Positions 27,211 through 37,317 of a stretch of DNA of 64,000 nt are shown here, piece after piece. Under the pieces are notes generated by a model. It made no database searches. It was not told the origin of the DNA and saw only the letters and a list, made by a program, of their open reading frames with translations. Source of the stretch: Allobosea sp. BK604 (lineage in GTDB: Bacteria > Pseudomonadota > Alphaproteobacteria > Rhizobiales > Beijerinckiaceae); NCBI RefSeq assembly GCF_004341515.1, contig NZ_SLZF01000002.1, forward strand, positions 248,001-312,000, given 5' to 3'. The translations under genes were made by a program, and so were the position numbers. The stretch's first letter is position 1. Each line of letters opens with the position of its first letter.

Positions 27211-28359
27211 ATGACCAAGATCCGCGCCGTCCGCGCCCGCAGCATCAGCATTCCGCTCGACAAGGTGACCTCGCTTTCCAGCCGCCGCGTCGTCGAGCGC
27301 CACTATGGCGTGGTCGAGGTCGAGGGCGATGACGGGCACAAGGGCATCGGCTTCTGCTATGTCGGCAGCGGCGGCGGCCTGCTCTTCGCGGAAGCGGTGC
27401 GCTCGCTCCTGGCGCCCGTCCTGATCGGCGAGGATCCGTATCGCGTCGAGGGTTTGTGGCAGGCGATGTACCAGGAAGCGCTGCTTCAGGGCCGCGCCGG
27501 CACCGTGGTCCGCGCGATCAGCGCGCTCGACACCGCGATCTGGGACCGCAATGCCCGCGCCGCCGGCCTGCCGCTCTACAAGTTCCTCGGCGCGGTCAAG
27601 GACAGCGTCCCCGCCTATGCCAGCGGCGGCTATTACGTCGACGGCAAGACGGCGCAGCATCTCGCCGACGAGATGGGCGGCTATGTCGACGAGGGCTATA
27701 GCGCGGTGAAGATGAAGGTCGGCCGCTTCGACCTCGCCGCCGAGGAGGAGCGCATCGCCGCGGTGCGCGAGCGCATCGGCCCCGACACCATCCTGATGCT
27801 CGATGCCAACAACGCCTGGTCGGACCTGCCGACCGCGCTCCGCTTCGCCCGGATGTACGAGCAGTACGACCCTTATTTCCTCGAGGAGCCGTTCAGCCCG
27901 GACGATATCGACAACCATGCCCGCCTCGCCCAGCAGATCGGGATGCCGGTCGCGACCGGCGAGATCGAGGTCGGGCGCTGGCGCTTCATGGAGCTGATGA
28001 GCAAGGGCGGCGCCGCCATCCTGCAGACCGATGCCTGCGTCTGCGGCGGCATCAGCGAGTTCCGCCGCATCGCGGCGACCGCCGCGAGCTTCGGCATCAC
28101 GCTCTGCCCGCATTGGTTCCACGACCTGCATGCCCATCTCGTCGCGGCCACCTCGAACGCCCGCTATGTCGAGTTCTTCGCCGACGACCAGGTGCTGAAC
28201 TTCCGCCGCCTCGTCGATACGCAGCTCAGCGTGCGCAAGGGCATGATCGACCTGCCGCAGCGGCCGGGCCTCGGCTTCGATTTCGACGCCAAGGCGCTCG
28301 ACACCTACGCCATGGGGCCCTGGACCGAGCTGCGCTTCGCTGCCGGCAAGGCTGCCTGA
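27211..28359 (+). CDS. Mandelate racemase/muconate lactonizing enzyme family sugar-acid dehydratase
   Basis: Encodes 382 residues. The K-x-K acid/base pair is K167-M-K169, magnesium ligands are D198 (MLDAN), E225 or E226 (LEEP) and E251 (TGEIE), and the D-H dyad is D274 (QTDACVCGG) with H301 (CPHWFH). This is the mandelate racemase subgroup of the enolase superfamily, in which many members dehydrate aldonates such as L-rhamnonate, L-fuconate, D-galactonate or D-arabinonate. It opens an operon with an HpcH/HpaI aldolase, an aldehyde dehydrogenase and an IlvD/Edd dehydratase, which supports a sugar-acid dehydratase role. Confidence 0.87.
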   Translation: MTKIRAVRARSISIPLDKVTSLSSRRVVERHYGVVEVEGDDGHKGIGFCYVGSGGGLLFAEAVRSLLAPVLIGEDPYRVEGLWQAMYQEALLQGRAGTVVRAISALDTAIWDRNARAAGLPLYKFLGAVKDSVPAYASGGYYVDGKTAQHLADEMGGYVDEGYSAVKMKVGRFDLAAEEERIAAVRERIGPDTILMLDANNAWSDLPTALRFARMYEQYDPYFLEEPFSPDDIDNHARLAQQIGMPVATGEIEVGRWRFMELMSKGGAAILQTDACVCGGISEFRRIAATAASFGITLCPHWFHDLHAHLVAATSNARYVEFFADDQVLNFRRLVDTQLSVRKGMIDLPQRPGLGFDFDAKALDTYAMGPWTELRFAAGKAA

Positions 28360-28387
28360 TCCTCACATAGCGACTGGAAGCTCGATC

Positions 28388-29164
28388 ATGTCGAACGCGA
28401 CCCTACAGCCGAACCTGTTCAAGCGCGGCCTTGCCGAAGGCAAGCGCCAGCCCGGCCTCTGGCTCACGCTGGAAAGCCTGAACGCGACCGAGATCCTCGC
28501 TGGTGCCGGCTATTCCTGGCTGCTGCTCGACATGGAGCACACGCCCGTCGACCCCTCGCAGGTCTCCCAGCACCTGCGCGCGGCCAATGGCGGCACGGCG
28601 GAGGTCGTGGTGCGCATCCCGTGGAACGAGCCGATCATGATGAAGCGCCTGCTCGATGCCGGCGTGCGCTCCTTCATGGTGCCCTTCGTGCAGAATGCCG
28701 AGGAGGCGCGCGCCGCCGTCGCCGCGACGCGTTACCCGCCGCACGGTATCCGCGGCGTCAGCGGCAACATGCGTGGCAACAACTACGCACGCATCAAGGA
28801 CTATGGCGAGCGCTACCACGAGGAGCAGTGCATCATCGTGCAGATCGAGACGCCGGCTGCTGCCGCCGCGATCCCCGAAATCGGGGCGGTGGACGGCGTC
28901 GACGGCATCTTCGTCGGCCCCAACGACCTCGCCGCCAATATGGGCCTGTTCGGCAAGCCGAGCGCGCCGGAAGTCCGGGCAGAGATCGACAAGATGGTCG
29001 GCGCCATCAAGACGACCGGCAAGGCGCCGGGCATCCTGAACTTCAACGTCGGCGAGGCGCGCGAGCTCTTCGACGCCGGCTACAGCTACATCGCCGTCGG
29101 TTCCGACACCGCGATCCTGGCGCGGCGCAGCGAGGCGCTGCTCGCCGAGATCAACGCGGCCTGA
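28388..29164 (+). CDS. HpcH/HpaI aldolase (2-keto-3-deoxy sugar-acid aldolase)
   Basis: Encodes 258 residues, the normal length. LDMEHTPVDPSQV, VVRIPWNEP, VPFVQNAEEARAAVAATRYPP, IVQIETPAAAAAIPEI and GPNDLAANMG match the class II, metal-dependent HpcH/HpaI family; Glu in QIET and Asp in GPNDL are the metal ligands and the His of EHT and Arg of VRIPW are catalytic. It should cleave a 2-keto-3-deoxy acid to pyruvate plus a small aldehyde. It lies 28 bases after the enolase-superfamily gene and 26 before the aldehyde dehydrogenase gene, as expected for a route in which that aldehyde is then oxidised. Confidence 0.88.
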   Translation: MSNATLQPNLFKRGLAEGKRQPGLWLTLESLNATEILAGAGYSWLLLDMEHTPVDPSQVSQHLRAANGGTAEVVVRIPWNEPIMMKRLLDAGVRSFMVPFVQNAEEARAAVAATRYPPHGIRGVSGNMRGNNYARIKDYGERYHEEQCIIVQIETPAAAAAIPEIGAVDGVDGIFVGPNDLAANMGLFGKPSAPEVRAEIDKMVGAIKTTGKAPGILNFNVGEARELFDAGYSYIAVGSDTAILARRSEALLAEINAA

Positions 29165-29190
29165 GCCGCTTCCCATCGAGGATTGCCACC

Positions 29191-30627
29191 ATGTATGCCG
29201 CCAGCCTGTTCATCGACGGGGCCTATCTCGAGAAGACCGGCGCCGACCGGATCGAGGTCATCAATCCCGCGACCGAGGAGACCCTCGGCTCGGTTCCTTC
29301 CTCCACTCCGGCAGAGGTTGAAGCCGCGCTCGCCGCCGCACAGCGCGGCTTCGAGACGTGGCGCAAGGTGACGCCCTGGGAGCGCTGCAACGTGCTGCGC
29401 AAGATCGCCGGCCTGCTGCGCGAGCGGCAGGAGATGATCGCGCGTCTGCTGACCATGGAGATCGGCAAGCCGCTGGCGGAAGCCCGCGTCGAGGTCGCCG
29501 TCTCCGCCGAGTATTTCGACTATTGCGCCGATGAGGCCCGCCGTCTGCATGGCTATATGCTCGACGGCCGCACGCCGGGCGCGCGCTTCGAGGTCTCGCA
29601 CGAGCCGGTCGGCGTCGTGCTGGCGCTGGCGGCCTGGAATTTCCCGATCAGCCTCGCCTCGCGCAAGCTCGCCATGGCGCTCGCCGCCGGCTGCTCGGTG
29701 ATCCTGCGCCCGGCCGAGGAAGCGCCGGCCTGCGTCGCCGAGCTGGCGCGCTGCTGCCATGATGGCGGCCTGCCGAACGGCGCGGTCAACCTGCTCTTCG
29801 GCTCGCCCGAGCAGGTCGTGGTGCCGCTGATGGCGGCTCCTGCCGTGCGCAAGCTCTCCTTCACCGGCTCGACCCGCGTCGGCCAGATCCTGATGCGCCA
29901 GGCGGCCGATACGGTGAAGCGCATCACCATGGAGCTCGGCGGCCACGCCCCCTTCATCGTGCTGGGGGATGCCGATGTCGAGAAGGCGGCGACCGCCGCG
30001 GTCGGCGGCAAGTTCCGCAATGCCGGCCAGGTCTGCACCTCGCCAAGCCGCTTCTTCGTGCATGAAAAGATCGCCGACGCTTTCACCGAGACGATGGCCC
30101 GGAAGGCGCAGGCGCTGCGCCTCGGCAACGGTCTTGAAGATGGTGTCGTGATGGGTCCGCTCGCGACCTCGCGTCAGCGCGACCGGGCCGAGCGCCTGGT
30201 CGAGGACGCAGTCGGCAAGGGCGCGACCCTGGCCACGGGCGGCAGACGCCCGGCCAGCCTCAACCGCGGCTATTTCTTTGAGCCGACCGTGCTCGCCGAC
30301 CTGCCGGAGGACGCTTCGATCCTGACCGACGAGCCCTTCGCCCCGGTCGCGGCGGTGGTGCGCTGCGCGAGCGCGGACGAGGCGATTGCGCGCGCCAATG
30401 CGGTCGAGTTCGGCCTTGCCGGCTATCTCTTCACCGCCTCGAAAAGCGCGATCGACCATGTCACGCGCGAGCTGCAGGTCGGCGTGCTCGGCGTCAACAC
30501 CACTGTCGTCGCCGTGCCCGAGGCGCCATTCGGCGGCATCAAGCAGAGCGGCTTCGGCCGCGAGGGCGGCGCCGAGGGCGTGCGCGAATATCTCAACACA
30601 AAGTTCGTTCACAACGCGCCGGCCTGA
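29191..30627 (+). CDS. Aldehyde dehydrogenase family protein
   Basis: Encodes 478 residues from ATG 29191. Key residues are N150 (AAWNFP), E248 (MELGG) and the nucleophile C282 (GQVCTSPSR). Similar enzymes include succinate-semialdehyde, glycolaldehyde, lactaldehyde and 2-ketoglutarate-semialdehyde dehydrogenases, all fitting sugar-acid breakdown: here it may oxidise the aldehyde freed by the HpcH/HpaI aldolase, or a ketoglutarate semialdehyde. The long open frame starting at 28621 is a shadow of the aldolase gene. It is the third gene of the operon. Confidence 0.9.
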   Translation: MYAASLFIDGAYLEKTGADRIEVINPATEETLGSVPSSTPAEVEAALAAAQRGFETWRKVTPWERCNVLRKIAGLLRERQEMIARLLTMEIGKPLAEARVEVAVSAEYFDYCADEARRLHGYMLDGRTPGARFEVSHEPVGVVLALAAWNFPISLASRKLAMALAAGCSVILRPAEEAPACVAELARCCHDGGLPNGAVNLLFGSPEQVVVPLMAAPAVRKLSFTGSTRVGQILMRQAADTVKRITMELGGHAPFIVLGDADVEKAATAAVGGKFRNAGQVCTSPSRFFVHEKIADAFTETMARKAQALRLGNGLEDGVVMGPLATSRQRDRAERLVEDAVGKGATLATGGRRPASLNRGYFFEPTVLADLPEDASILTDEPFAPVAAVVRCASADEAIARANAVEFGLAGYLFTASKSAIDHVTRELQVGVLGVNTTVVAVPEAPFGGIKQSGFGREGGAEGVREYLNTKFVHNAPA

Positions 30628-30670
30628 ACTCGGGCCGGACGATAAGAAGCAGTTCAGGGATGGCGGCGGC

Positions 30671-32374
30671 ATGAGCGACAACGAACCGAAGCGGCGCGGC
30701 ATTGCCGGAGGCCTGACCAATTACGGCGATCCGGAATTCGCCGCCTATCTGCGCCGTTCCTTCGCGCGCTCGATGGGCTATTCCAACGAGGCGCTAGCGC
30801 GGCCGATCGTCGGCATCGCCAATACCTATAGCGGCTTCAACAATTGCCACCGCCACTTCCCCGAGCTGCTCGAGGCGGTGAAGCGCGGCGTGCTGATGGC
30901 GGGCGGCCTGCCGGTCGAGTTCCCGACCATCTCGCTCGGCGAGGTCTTCCTCAATCCGACAAGCCTGAAATTCCGCAACCTGATGGCGATGGGCACGGAG
31001 GAGATGATCCGCGCCCAGCCGATCGACGCCGTCGTGCTTATGGGCGGCTGCGACAAGACCGTGCCGGCGCAGCTGATGGCGGCGCTCTCGGCCAATGTGC
31101 CGACGGTGCAGCTCGTCGGCGGGCCAATGTCGACCGGACGGTACAAGGGCGAGCGCCTCGGCGCCTGCACCGATTGCCGTCGCTTCTGGGCGAAGTTCCG
31201 CGCCGGCGAGGTCGATGCGCAGGAGATCGACGTGGTCGAGGGCAGGCTTGCGACCACCGCCGGTACCTGCGCCGTGATGGGAACGGCGAGCACCATGGCC
31301 TGCATCGCCGAGACGCTCGGCCTGGCGCTGCCGCGCTCGGCCGCGATTCCGGCGGTTCATGCCGACCGCCTTCGTTGCGCCGAGGAAAGCGGCAAGCGCG
31401 CGGTCGAGCTGATCGGGACCACCGCCTTGCTGCCGAAGCAGATCGTCACCGAGAAGTCGATCGAGAATGCCTGGCGCATGCTGCTGGCGATCTCCGGCTC
31501 GACCAATGCCGTCGTGCATCTCACCGCCGTCGCGCGTCGCGCCGGCATCAAGGTCGATCTCGACCGGCTGAACAAGCTTTCCGACGAGACGCCGGTGCTG
31601 GTGAACCTGAAGCCGGTCGGCGACAATTACATGGAGGATTTCTTCGCGGGCGGCGGCGTGCCGGCCGTGCTGAAGGAGCTGCGCGACCTGCTGCATCTCG
31701 ACTGCCTGACCGTGACCGGCAAGACGCTCGGCGAGCTGATCGACGAGCCGCTGGTCGACCAGGTCGATCGCAGCATCGTCCGCGCCCGAGCCGAGCCGGT
31801 CGATCCCGATGGCGGGCTCGTCGCCGTGTTCGGCACGCTGGCGCCGCGCGGGGCCATCGTCAAGCGTGCCGCGGCCGAGAAGCGGCTGCTGGAGCATGAG
31901 GGACGGGCCGTGGTCTTCTCCTCGCTGGAGGACCTTGCAGCGCGGATCGACAGCCCCGAGCTCGACGTCGCCGCCGACGACATCCTCGTGCTGCAGAATG
32001 CCGGGCCGCGCAGCAGCGCCGCGATGCCGGAGGCCGGCTACCTGCCGATCCCGAAGAAACTCGCCTCGAAAGGCGTCAAGGACATGGTCCGCATCTCCGA
32101 TGCGCGCATGTCCGGCACCGCCTATGGCGCGATCGTGCTGCATGTCGCGCCGGAGGCCGCAATCGGCGGGCCGCTCGCATTGGTGCGCAATGGCGACCGG
32201 ATCAGGCTCAGCGTCGCCGAACGCCGGCTCGACCTGCTGGTCGACGAAGTCGAGCTCGAGACGCGACGCAAGGCGCTGCCGGCACGGAGCGAGGTGAAGC
32301 GGCGCGGCTATGACCGGCTCTATGACGAGCACGTACTGCAGGCCGACGAGGGCGTCGATTTCGATTTCTGCTAG
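30671..32374 (+). CDS. IlvD/Edd family dehydratase, second copy
   Basis: Encodes 567 residues. Cluster cysteines are C59 (FNNCHRHF), C127 (GGCDKTVPA) and C200 (TAGTCAVMG); SDARMSGTAYG holds the expected catalytic Ser. It resembles the sugar-acid dehydratases of the IlvD/Edd family more than branched-chain IlvD, given its place in the operon, but both use the same cluster. It is clearly different in sequence from the first copy (14586), so the region can dehydrate at least two aldonates. ATG 30671 starts 43 bases after the aldehyde dehydrogenase stop. A hairpin-rich repeat follows the gene. Confidence 0.85.
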   Translation: MSDNEPKRRGIAGGLTNYGDPEFAAYLRRSFARSMGYSNEALARPIVGIANTYSGFNNCHRHFPELLEAVKRGVLMAGGLPVEFPTISLGEVFLNPTSLKFRNLMAMGTEEMIRAQPIDAVVLMGGCDKTVPAQLMAALSANVPTVQLVGGPMSTGRYKGERLGACTDCRRFWAKFRAGEVDAQEIDVVEGRLATTAGTCAVMGTASTMACIAETLGLALPRSAAIPAVHADRLRCAEESGKRAVELIGTTALLPKQIVTEKSIENAWRMLLAISGSTNAVVHLTAVARRAGIKVDLDRLNKLSDETPVLVNLKPVGDNYMEDFFAGGGVPAVLKELRDLLHLDCLTVTGKTLGELIDEPLVDQVDRSIVRARAEPVDPDGGLVAVFGTLAPRGAIVKRAAAEKRLLEHEGRAVVFSSLEDLAARIDSPELDVAADDILVLQNAGPRSSAAMPEAGYLPIPKKLASKGVKDMVRISDARMSGTAYGAIVLHVAPEAAIGGPLALVRNGDRIRLSVAERRLDLLVDEVELETRRKALPARSEVKRRGYDRLYDEHVLQADEGVDFDFC

Positions 32375-32396
32375 GCGGTTCCTGTATCGTTGAGCT

Positions 32397-32437
32397 GGAT
32401 GAGGGGTGCTCGGCAATCGTCGTGCGACCCCTCATCC
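32397..32437. repeat. Inverted repeat after the second dehydratase gene
   Basis: GGATGAGGGGT (32397-32407) and ACCCCTCATCC (32427-32437) are a perfect 11-bp inverted repeat. It continues into a CTTCTCCC-GCAA-GGGGCGAAG type sequence up to about 32480. This type of CCCTCATCC...CTTCTCCCGCAAGGGG DNA is a dispersed intergenic repeat, and the hairpin could end the dehydratase transcript. Confidence 0.6.
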
Positions 32438-32496
32438 GTCAGCGCTTCGCGCTGCCACCTTCTCCCGCAAGGGGCGAAGGGAGATGTTCGGCCAAG

Positions 32497-32543
32497 TTTC
32501 GATTTCACATTCGTTTGCGGCATGGTTTCATGCCGATTCGAAA
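32497..32543 (+). promoter_or_regulatory. Candidate GlpR autoregulatory region
   Basis: TTTCGA (32497-32502) and TCGAAA (32538-32543) flank a 7-bp hairpin CGGCATG-GTTT-CATGCCG (32518-32535), and further ATTCG words occur in between. DeoR-type glycerol repressors use TTTCG-rich sites. The region ends 26 bases before the repressor start. Confidence 0.45.
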
Positions 32544-32568
32544 GAGCGGATGTGGAAGCGAAACTCCC

Positions 32569-33345
32569 ATGGACCAGTTCAGCACGCCACGCCAGGCCGA
32601 TATCCTCGCCATGGCGCGGGCGCAGGGCAAGGTCAGCGTCGATGAGCTGGCGGCGCGGTTCGAGGTCAGCCCCCAAACGATCCGCAAGGATCTCAACGAG
32701 TTATGCGACCGCAAGCTGATGACGCGCGTGCATGGCGGCGCGGTCATCGCATCGGGCGTCGAGAATGTCGCTTATGAGGCGCGGCGTTTCATCTCACAGC
32801 CGGAAAAGCGCGCGATCGGTGAAGCGGCGGCGCGACTGATTCCCAACAACGCCTCGCTCTTCATCAATGTCGGCACCACGACCGAAGAGGTGGCGCGCGC
32901 GCTGATGCAGCATGAGGGGTTGCTGGTGATCACCAACAACCTCAATGTCGCGACCCTGCTCTATCGCCAGCCGAAGATCGAGGTCGTGGTCGCGGGCGGG
33001 CCGGTGCGCCGCGCCGACGGAGCCCTGATCGGCTCGACCACGGTCGATTTCATCAAGCAGTTCAAGGTCGATTACGCCGTGATAGGAGCCTCCGCCATCG
33101 ATGAGGATGGGGCCCTGCTCGATTTCGACATTCGCGAGGTGCGGGTCTCGCGCGCGATCATCGACAATGCGCGCCAGGTCATGCTGGTTGCCGACCGGCT
33201 GAAGCTCGAACGCGCCGCCCCGATCCGCATCGGCCATCTCAGTGAGGTCGATGTCTTCGTCACCGACGAATTGGCCTCGCCGGCGTTGCGCACGCTGTGC
33301 AAGACCGATGCGGTCGAACTGGTCGAGGTCGGGCTTCAGGAGTGA
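32569..33345 (+). CDS. glpR: DeoR/GlpR family repressor of the glycerol operon
   Basis: Encodes 258 residues. The DeoR helix-turn-helix is VSVDELAARFEVSPQTIRKDLNEL near residues 22-45, followed by the sugar-phosphate sensing domain with LFINVGTTTEEVARAL, ITNNLNVATLL and GASAIDEDGALLDFD. GlpR-type members bind glycerol 3-phosphate and release TTTCG-type operators. It lies just before glpD and the glpSTPQUV importer, which are its likely targets. ATG 32569 is used because the homology starts there; the longer open frame upstream lies in repeat DNA. Confidence 0.85.
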   Translation: MDQFSTPRQADILAMARAQGKVSVDELAARFEVSPQTIRKDLNELCDRKLMTRVHGGAVIASGVENVAYEARRFISQPEKRAIGEAAARLIPNNASLFINVGTTTEEVARALMQHEGLLVITNNLNVATLLYRQPKIEVVVAGGPVRRADGALIGSTTVDFIKQFKVDYAVIGASAIDEDGALLDFDIREVRVSRAIIDNARQVMLVADRLKLERAAPIRIGHLSEVDVFVTDELASPALRTLCKTDAVELVEVGLQE

Positions 33346-33376
33346 TGGACGCGCATTTCGACGCTCGTATTGGCAC

Positions 33377-33415
33377 ATTCGAGTTTCGTTATCTTCATCT
33401 TGCTTTCGCTTTTCG
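33377..33415 (+). promoter_or_regulatory. Cluster of TTTCG motifs upstream of glpD
   Basis: ATTCG (33377-33381) and TTTCG at 33384-33388, 33404-33408 and 33411-33415 form four related words in 39 bases. The set lies 64 bases or more before the glpD start, in the only gap between the repressor gene and glpD, so a DeoR/GlpR operator is likely. Confidence 0.5.
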
Positions 33416-33478
33416 GCTCACATACTCTCCAATCGGCATTTGAATGAAAGCCGCCCCAAGGGTGGCTTGGGAGTTGTC

Positions 33479-35032
33479 GTGAACGCCAGCCGCCCCAGCC
33501 CCGCAGCGCCTTTCGACCTCGCCATCATCGGCGGCGGCGTGAATGGCTGCGGCATCGCGCGCGATGCGGCGGGTCGCGGCGCCTCGGTCGTGCTGTTCGA
33601 GCAGAACGACCTCGCCAGCGCGACCTCCTCGGCCTCGACCAAGCTGATCCATGGCGGGCTGCGCTACCTCGAACACTATGAATTCCGTCTGGTACGCGAG
33701 GCGCTGATGGAGCGCGAGGTGCTGTGGCGCATGGCGCCGCACATCATCCGGCCGCTGCGCTTCGTGCTGCCGCATCATCAAGGCCTGCGCCCGGCCTGGC
33801 TGCTGCGGCTCGGCCTCTTCCTTTATGACCATCTCGGCGGGCGCAAATTGCTGCCGCCGACCCGCACGCTCGATCTCGGCCGGGAGCCCGCCGGCCAGCC
33901 TCTGAAGGACGACCACGCCAAGGCTTTCGAATATTCCGATTGCTGGGTGGAGGATTCGCGCCTCGTCGTGCTGAACGCGGCCGATGCAGCCGCGCGCGGC
34001 GCCGAGATCCGCACCGGCAGCAAGGTGGTCTCGGCCGAGCGCAGGGATGGTCTATGGCGGATCGAGACCGAGCATGACGGCCGCCGGGAGAGCATCGAGG
34101 CCAAGGTGCTGATCAACGCGGCAGGCCCCTGGGTCGGCTCGGTGCTGAACGGCGTGGTGCGCGCCAACACGAAGGCCGCCGTGCGCATGGTCCAGGGCAG
34201 CCATATCGTGGTGCGCAAGCTGTACGACCATGATCGCTGCTACATCTTCCAGAATGCCGATGGCCGCATCGTCTTCGCCATTCCCTATGAGGGCGATTTC
34301 ACGCTGATCGGCACCACCGACCGCGACTATCACGGCGACCCGAGCGAGGTCGCCATCAGCCCCGAAGAGATCGACTATCTCTGCGCCGCGGCGAGCGAAT
34401 ATTTCCGCGAGCCCGTGACCCGTGATAATGTCGTCTGGACCTATTCCGGTGTGCGCCCGCTTTATGATGACGGCGCCTCGAAGGCTCAGGAGGCGACGCG
34501 CGACTACGTGCTCACCCTTGATGCTCCGGAGGACCAGGCGCCCCTGCTTTCGGTGTTCGGCGGCAAGATCACGACCTATCGCCGCCTCGCCGAGGCCGCC
34601 ATCGAAAAGCTGGAGCCGCATGCCGGCTGGGCGCAGCGGTCGGCCTGGACCAAGGAGGCGAGCTTGCCGGGGGGCGATTTCCCCGTCACCGGTTTTGACG
34701 CGCTGGTCGATGCGATCGGCGCCGAGCATCCCTGGCTGCGCCGCCCCATGATCACCAGGCTGGCCCGCGCCTATGGCACAAAAGCCCGCGAAATGCTCGC
34801 CGGCGCGCAGGGCTCGGCGGATCTCGGCCGGCATTTCGGCGCCGACCTCTACGAACTGGAGGTGCGCTACCTGATGCGTGCCGAGTTCGCGCGCCGGGCA
34901 GCGGATGTGCTGTGGCGCCGGAGCAAGCTCGGCCTGCGGCTTTCGGAGGCTCAGCGCGAGGCGCTGGATGAATTCATGCGGACGGCGGCAACGCCAACGG
35001 AGATAGCGACGGCGATCAGAAAAACTGCGTGA
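33479..35032 (+). CDS. glpD: Glycerol-3-phosphate dehydrogenase (FAD-dependent)
   Basis: Encodes 517 residues from GTG 33479, which has GGGAG upstream and puts the FAD fold DLAIIGGGVNGCGIARDAAG at the N-terminus. TKLIHGGLRYLEHYEFRLVREAL, INAAGPWV and GGKITTYRRLAEAA are the GlpD signatures. The enzyme oxidises glycerol 3-phosphate to dihydroxyacetone phosphate at the inner membrane and passes electrons to quinone. The stop TGA overlaps a possible GTG start of glpS. The long upstream open frame is a shadow of glpR. All family blocks are present. Confidence 0.93.
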   Translation: MNASRPSPAAPFDLAIIGGGVNGCGIARDAAGRGASVVLFEQNDLASATSSASTKLIHGGLRYLEHYEFRLVREALMEREVLWRMAPHIIRPLRFVLPHHQGLRPAWLLRLGLFLYDHLGGRKLLPPTRTLDLGREPAGQPLKDDHAKAFEYSDCWVEDSRLVVLNAADAAARGAEIRTGSKVVSAERRDGLWRIETEHDGRRESIEAKVLINAAGPWVGSVLNGVVRANTKAAVRMVQGSHIVVRKLYDHDRCYIFQNADGRIVFAIPYEGDFTLIGTTDRDYHGDPSEVAISPEEIDYLCAAASEYFREPVTRDNVVWTYSGVRPLYDDGASKAQEATRDYVLTLDAPEDQAPLLSVFGGKITTYRRLAEAAIEKLEPHAGWAQRSAWTKEASLPGGDFPVTGFDALVDAIGAEHPWLRRPMITRLARAYGTKAREMLAGAQGSADLGRHFGADLYELEVRYLMRAEFARRAADVLWRRSKLGLRLSEAQREALDEFMRTAATPTEIATAIRKTA

Positions 35033-35043
35033 GGGAGGCTGGC

Positions 35044-36144
35044 TTGGGTCTGGTTCTCGACAAGGTCCGGCGCGAGGTCGGGGCTGAAACGCATATCCAT
35101 GAGACGAGCCTGCGCCTGAAGCCCGGCACGATGACCGTGCTTCTCGGCGCGACGCTGTCCGGCAAGACCTCGCTGATGCGGCTGATGGCCGGGCTCGACC
35201 GGCCGAGCGCGGGGCGCATCCTCACCGATGACGGCGTCAAGGAGACCGACGTGACCGGGATACCGGTGCGCCAACGCTCGGTCGCGATGGTCTACCAGCA
35301 GTTCATCAATTACCCGAACTTCTCGGTCTTCGAGAATATCGCCTCGCCGCTCAGGGTGAAGGGCCTGCCCAAGGCCGAGGTCGAGAGCAAGGTGCGGGCG
35401 ATGGCGCGGCTGATGCAGCTCGAGCCCTATCTGGAGCGCATGCCGCTCAACCTCTCCGGTGGCCAGCAGCAGCGCACCGCGATGGCGCGGGCGCTGATCA
35501 AGGGCGCCGATCTCGTGTTGCTCGACGAGCCGCTCGCCAATCTCGACTACAAGCTGCGCGAGGAATTGCGCGAGGAGCTGCCGAAGATCGTGCGCAGCTC
35601 GAAGGCGACCGTGGTCTACGCCACGACCGAGCCGCAGGAAGCGCTGCTGCTCGGCGACTACACCGCGACGCTCTGGCAGGGCCGCGTGACGCAATATGGT
35701 GGCAGCGCCGAGGTCTATCGCCGGCCGCAGGACCTGACCACGGCGCAGATCTTCTCGGATCCTCCGCTCAACCTGATGCCGGTGACGAAGCGCGGCGCCA
35801 CGATCCTGCTGCCGGGCGATGCGAGCGCGCCTGCGACGGGGGCGCTCGCCGGGCTGGCGGATGGCGAATACCGGCTCGGCTTCCGTGCGCATCAGCTGGC
35901 GCTGCGTCCCGGCGCAGGAGCGAGCCTCGGTTTCGACGGCACGGTCACGGTGGCCGAGATCACCGGCTCGGAAAGCTATGTTCATGTCGAGGTCGCCGGC
36001 TCGCGCTGGGTGGCGCTGGTGCCGGGCGTGCAGGAGCTGGAGCCGGGTGCGGCGGTGAGGGTCCATGTCGACCCGGCTGCGGTCTTCGTCTTCGGGCCCG
36101 ACGGGGAGCTTGCGCATGCTCCCGCCTTCCTCTCGGCGGCATGA
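35044..36144 (+). CDS. glpS: Glycerol ABC transporter ATPase GlpS
   Basis: Encodes 366 residues from TTG 35044, which has GAGGGAGG 5 bases upstream; an in-frame GTG at 35029 has no such site. Walker A G35-ATLSGKT is of the GxxxxGK[ST] form, LSGGQ is at 137-141 and Walker B ends DEP at 161-163. The switch region reads VYATTEPQEA: the normal His is Thr at 195. With GlpT, which keeps the His but lacks LSGGQ, it should form a dimer with one normal and one weakened ATP site. The rhizobial GlpS/GlpT pair energises glycerol uptake by GlpP/GlpQ. Confidence 0.87.
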   Translation: MGLVLDKVRREVGAETHIHETSLRLKPGTMTVLLGATLSGKTSLMRLMAGLDRPSAGRILTDDGVKETDVTGIPVRQRSVAMVYQQFINYPNFSVFENIASPLRVKGLPKAEVESKVRAMARLMQLEPYLERMPLNLSGGQQQRTAMARALIKGADLVLLDEPLANLDYKLREELREELPKIVRSSKATVVYATTEPQEALLLGDYTATLWQGRVTQYGGSAEVYRRPQDLTTAQIFSDPPLNLMPVTKRGATILLPGDASAPATGALAGLADGEYRLGFRAHQLALRPGAGASLGFDGTVTVAEITGSESYVHVEVAGSRWVALVPGVQELEPGAAVRVHVDPAAVFVFGPDGELAHAPAFLSAA

Positions 36145-36154
36145 GGGCACGGCA

Positions 36155-37270
<1,116 letters not shown>

Positions 37271-37317
37271 ATCCGTCTCTCAATAAAGCGTAGGAGCATG
37301 AGGTCGGGGAGAGCCTG

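Noticed and set aside
29086..30720. 544-residue minus strand open frame opposite the aldehyde dehydrogenase gene
   Set aside because: Shadow of a gene with full catalytic residues.
32794..33378. 194-residue minus strand open frame opposite glpR
   Set aside because: Antisense to a complete DeoR-type gene and without motif.
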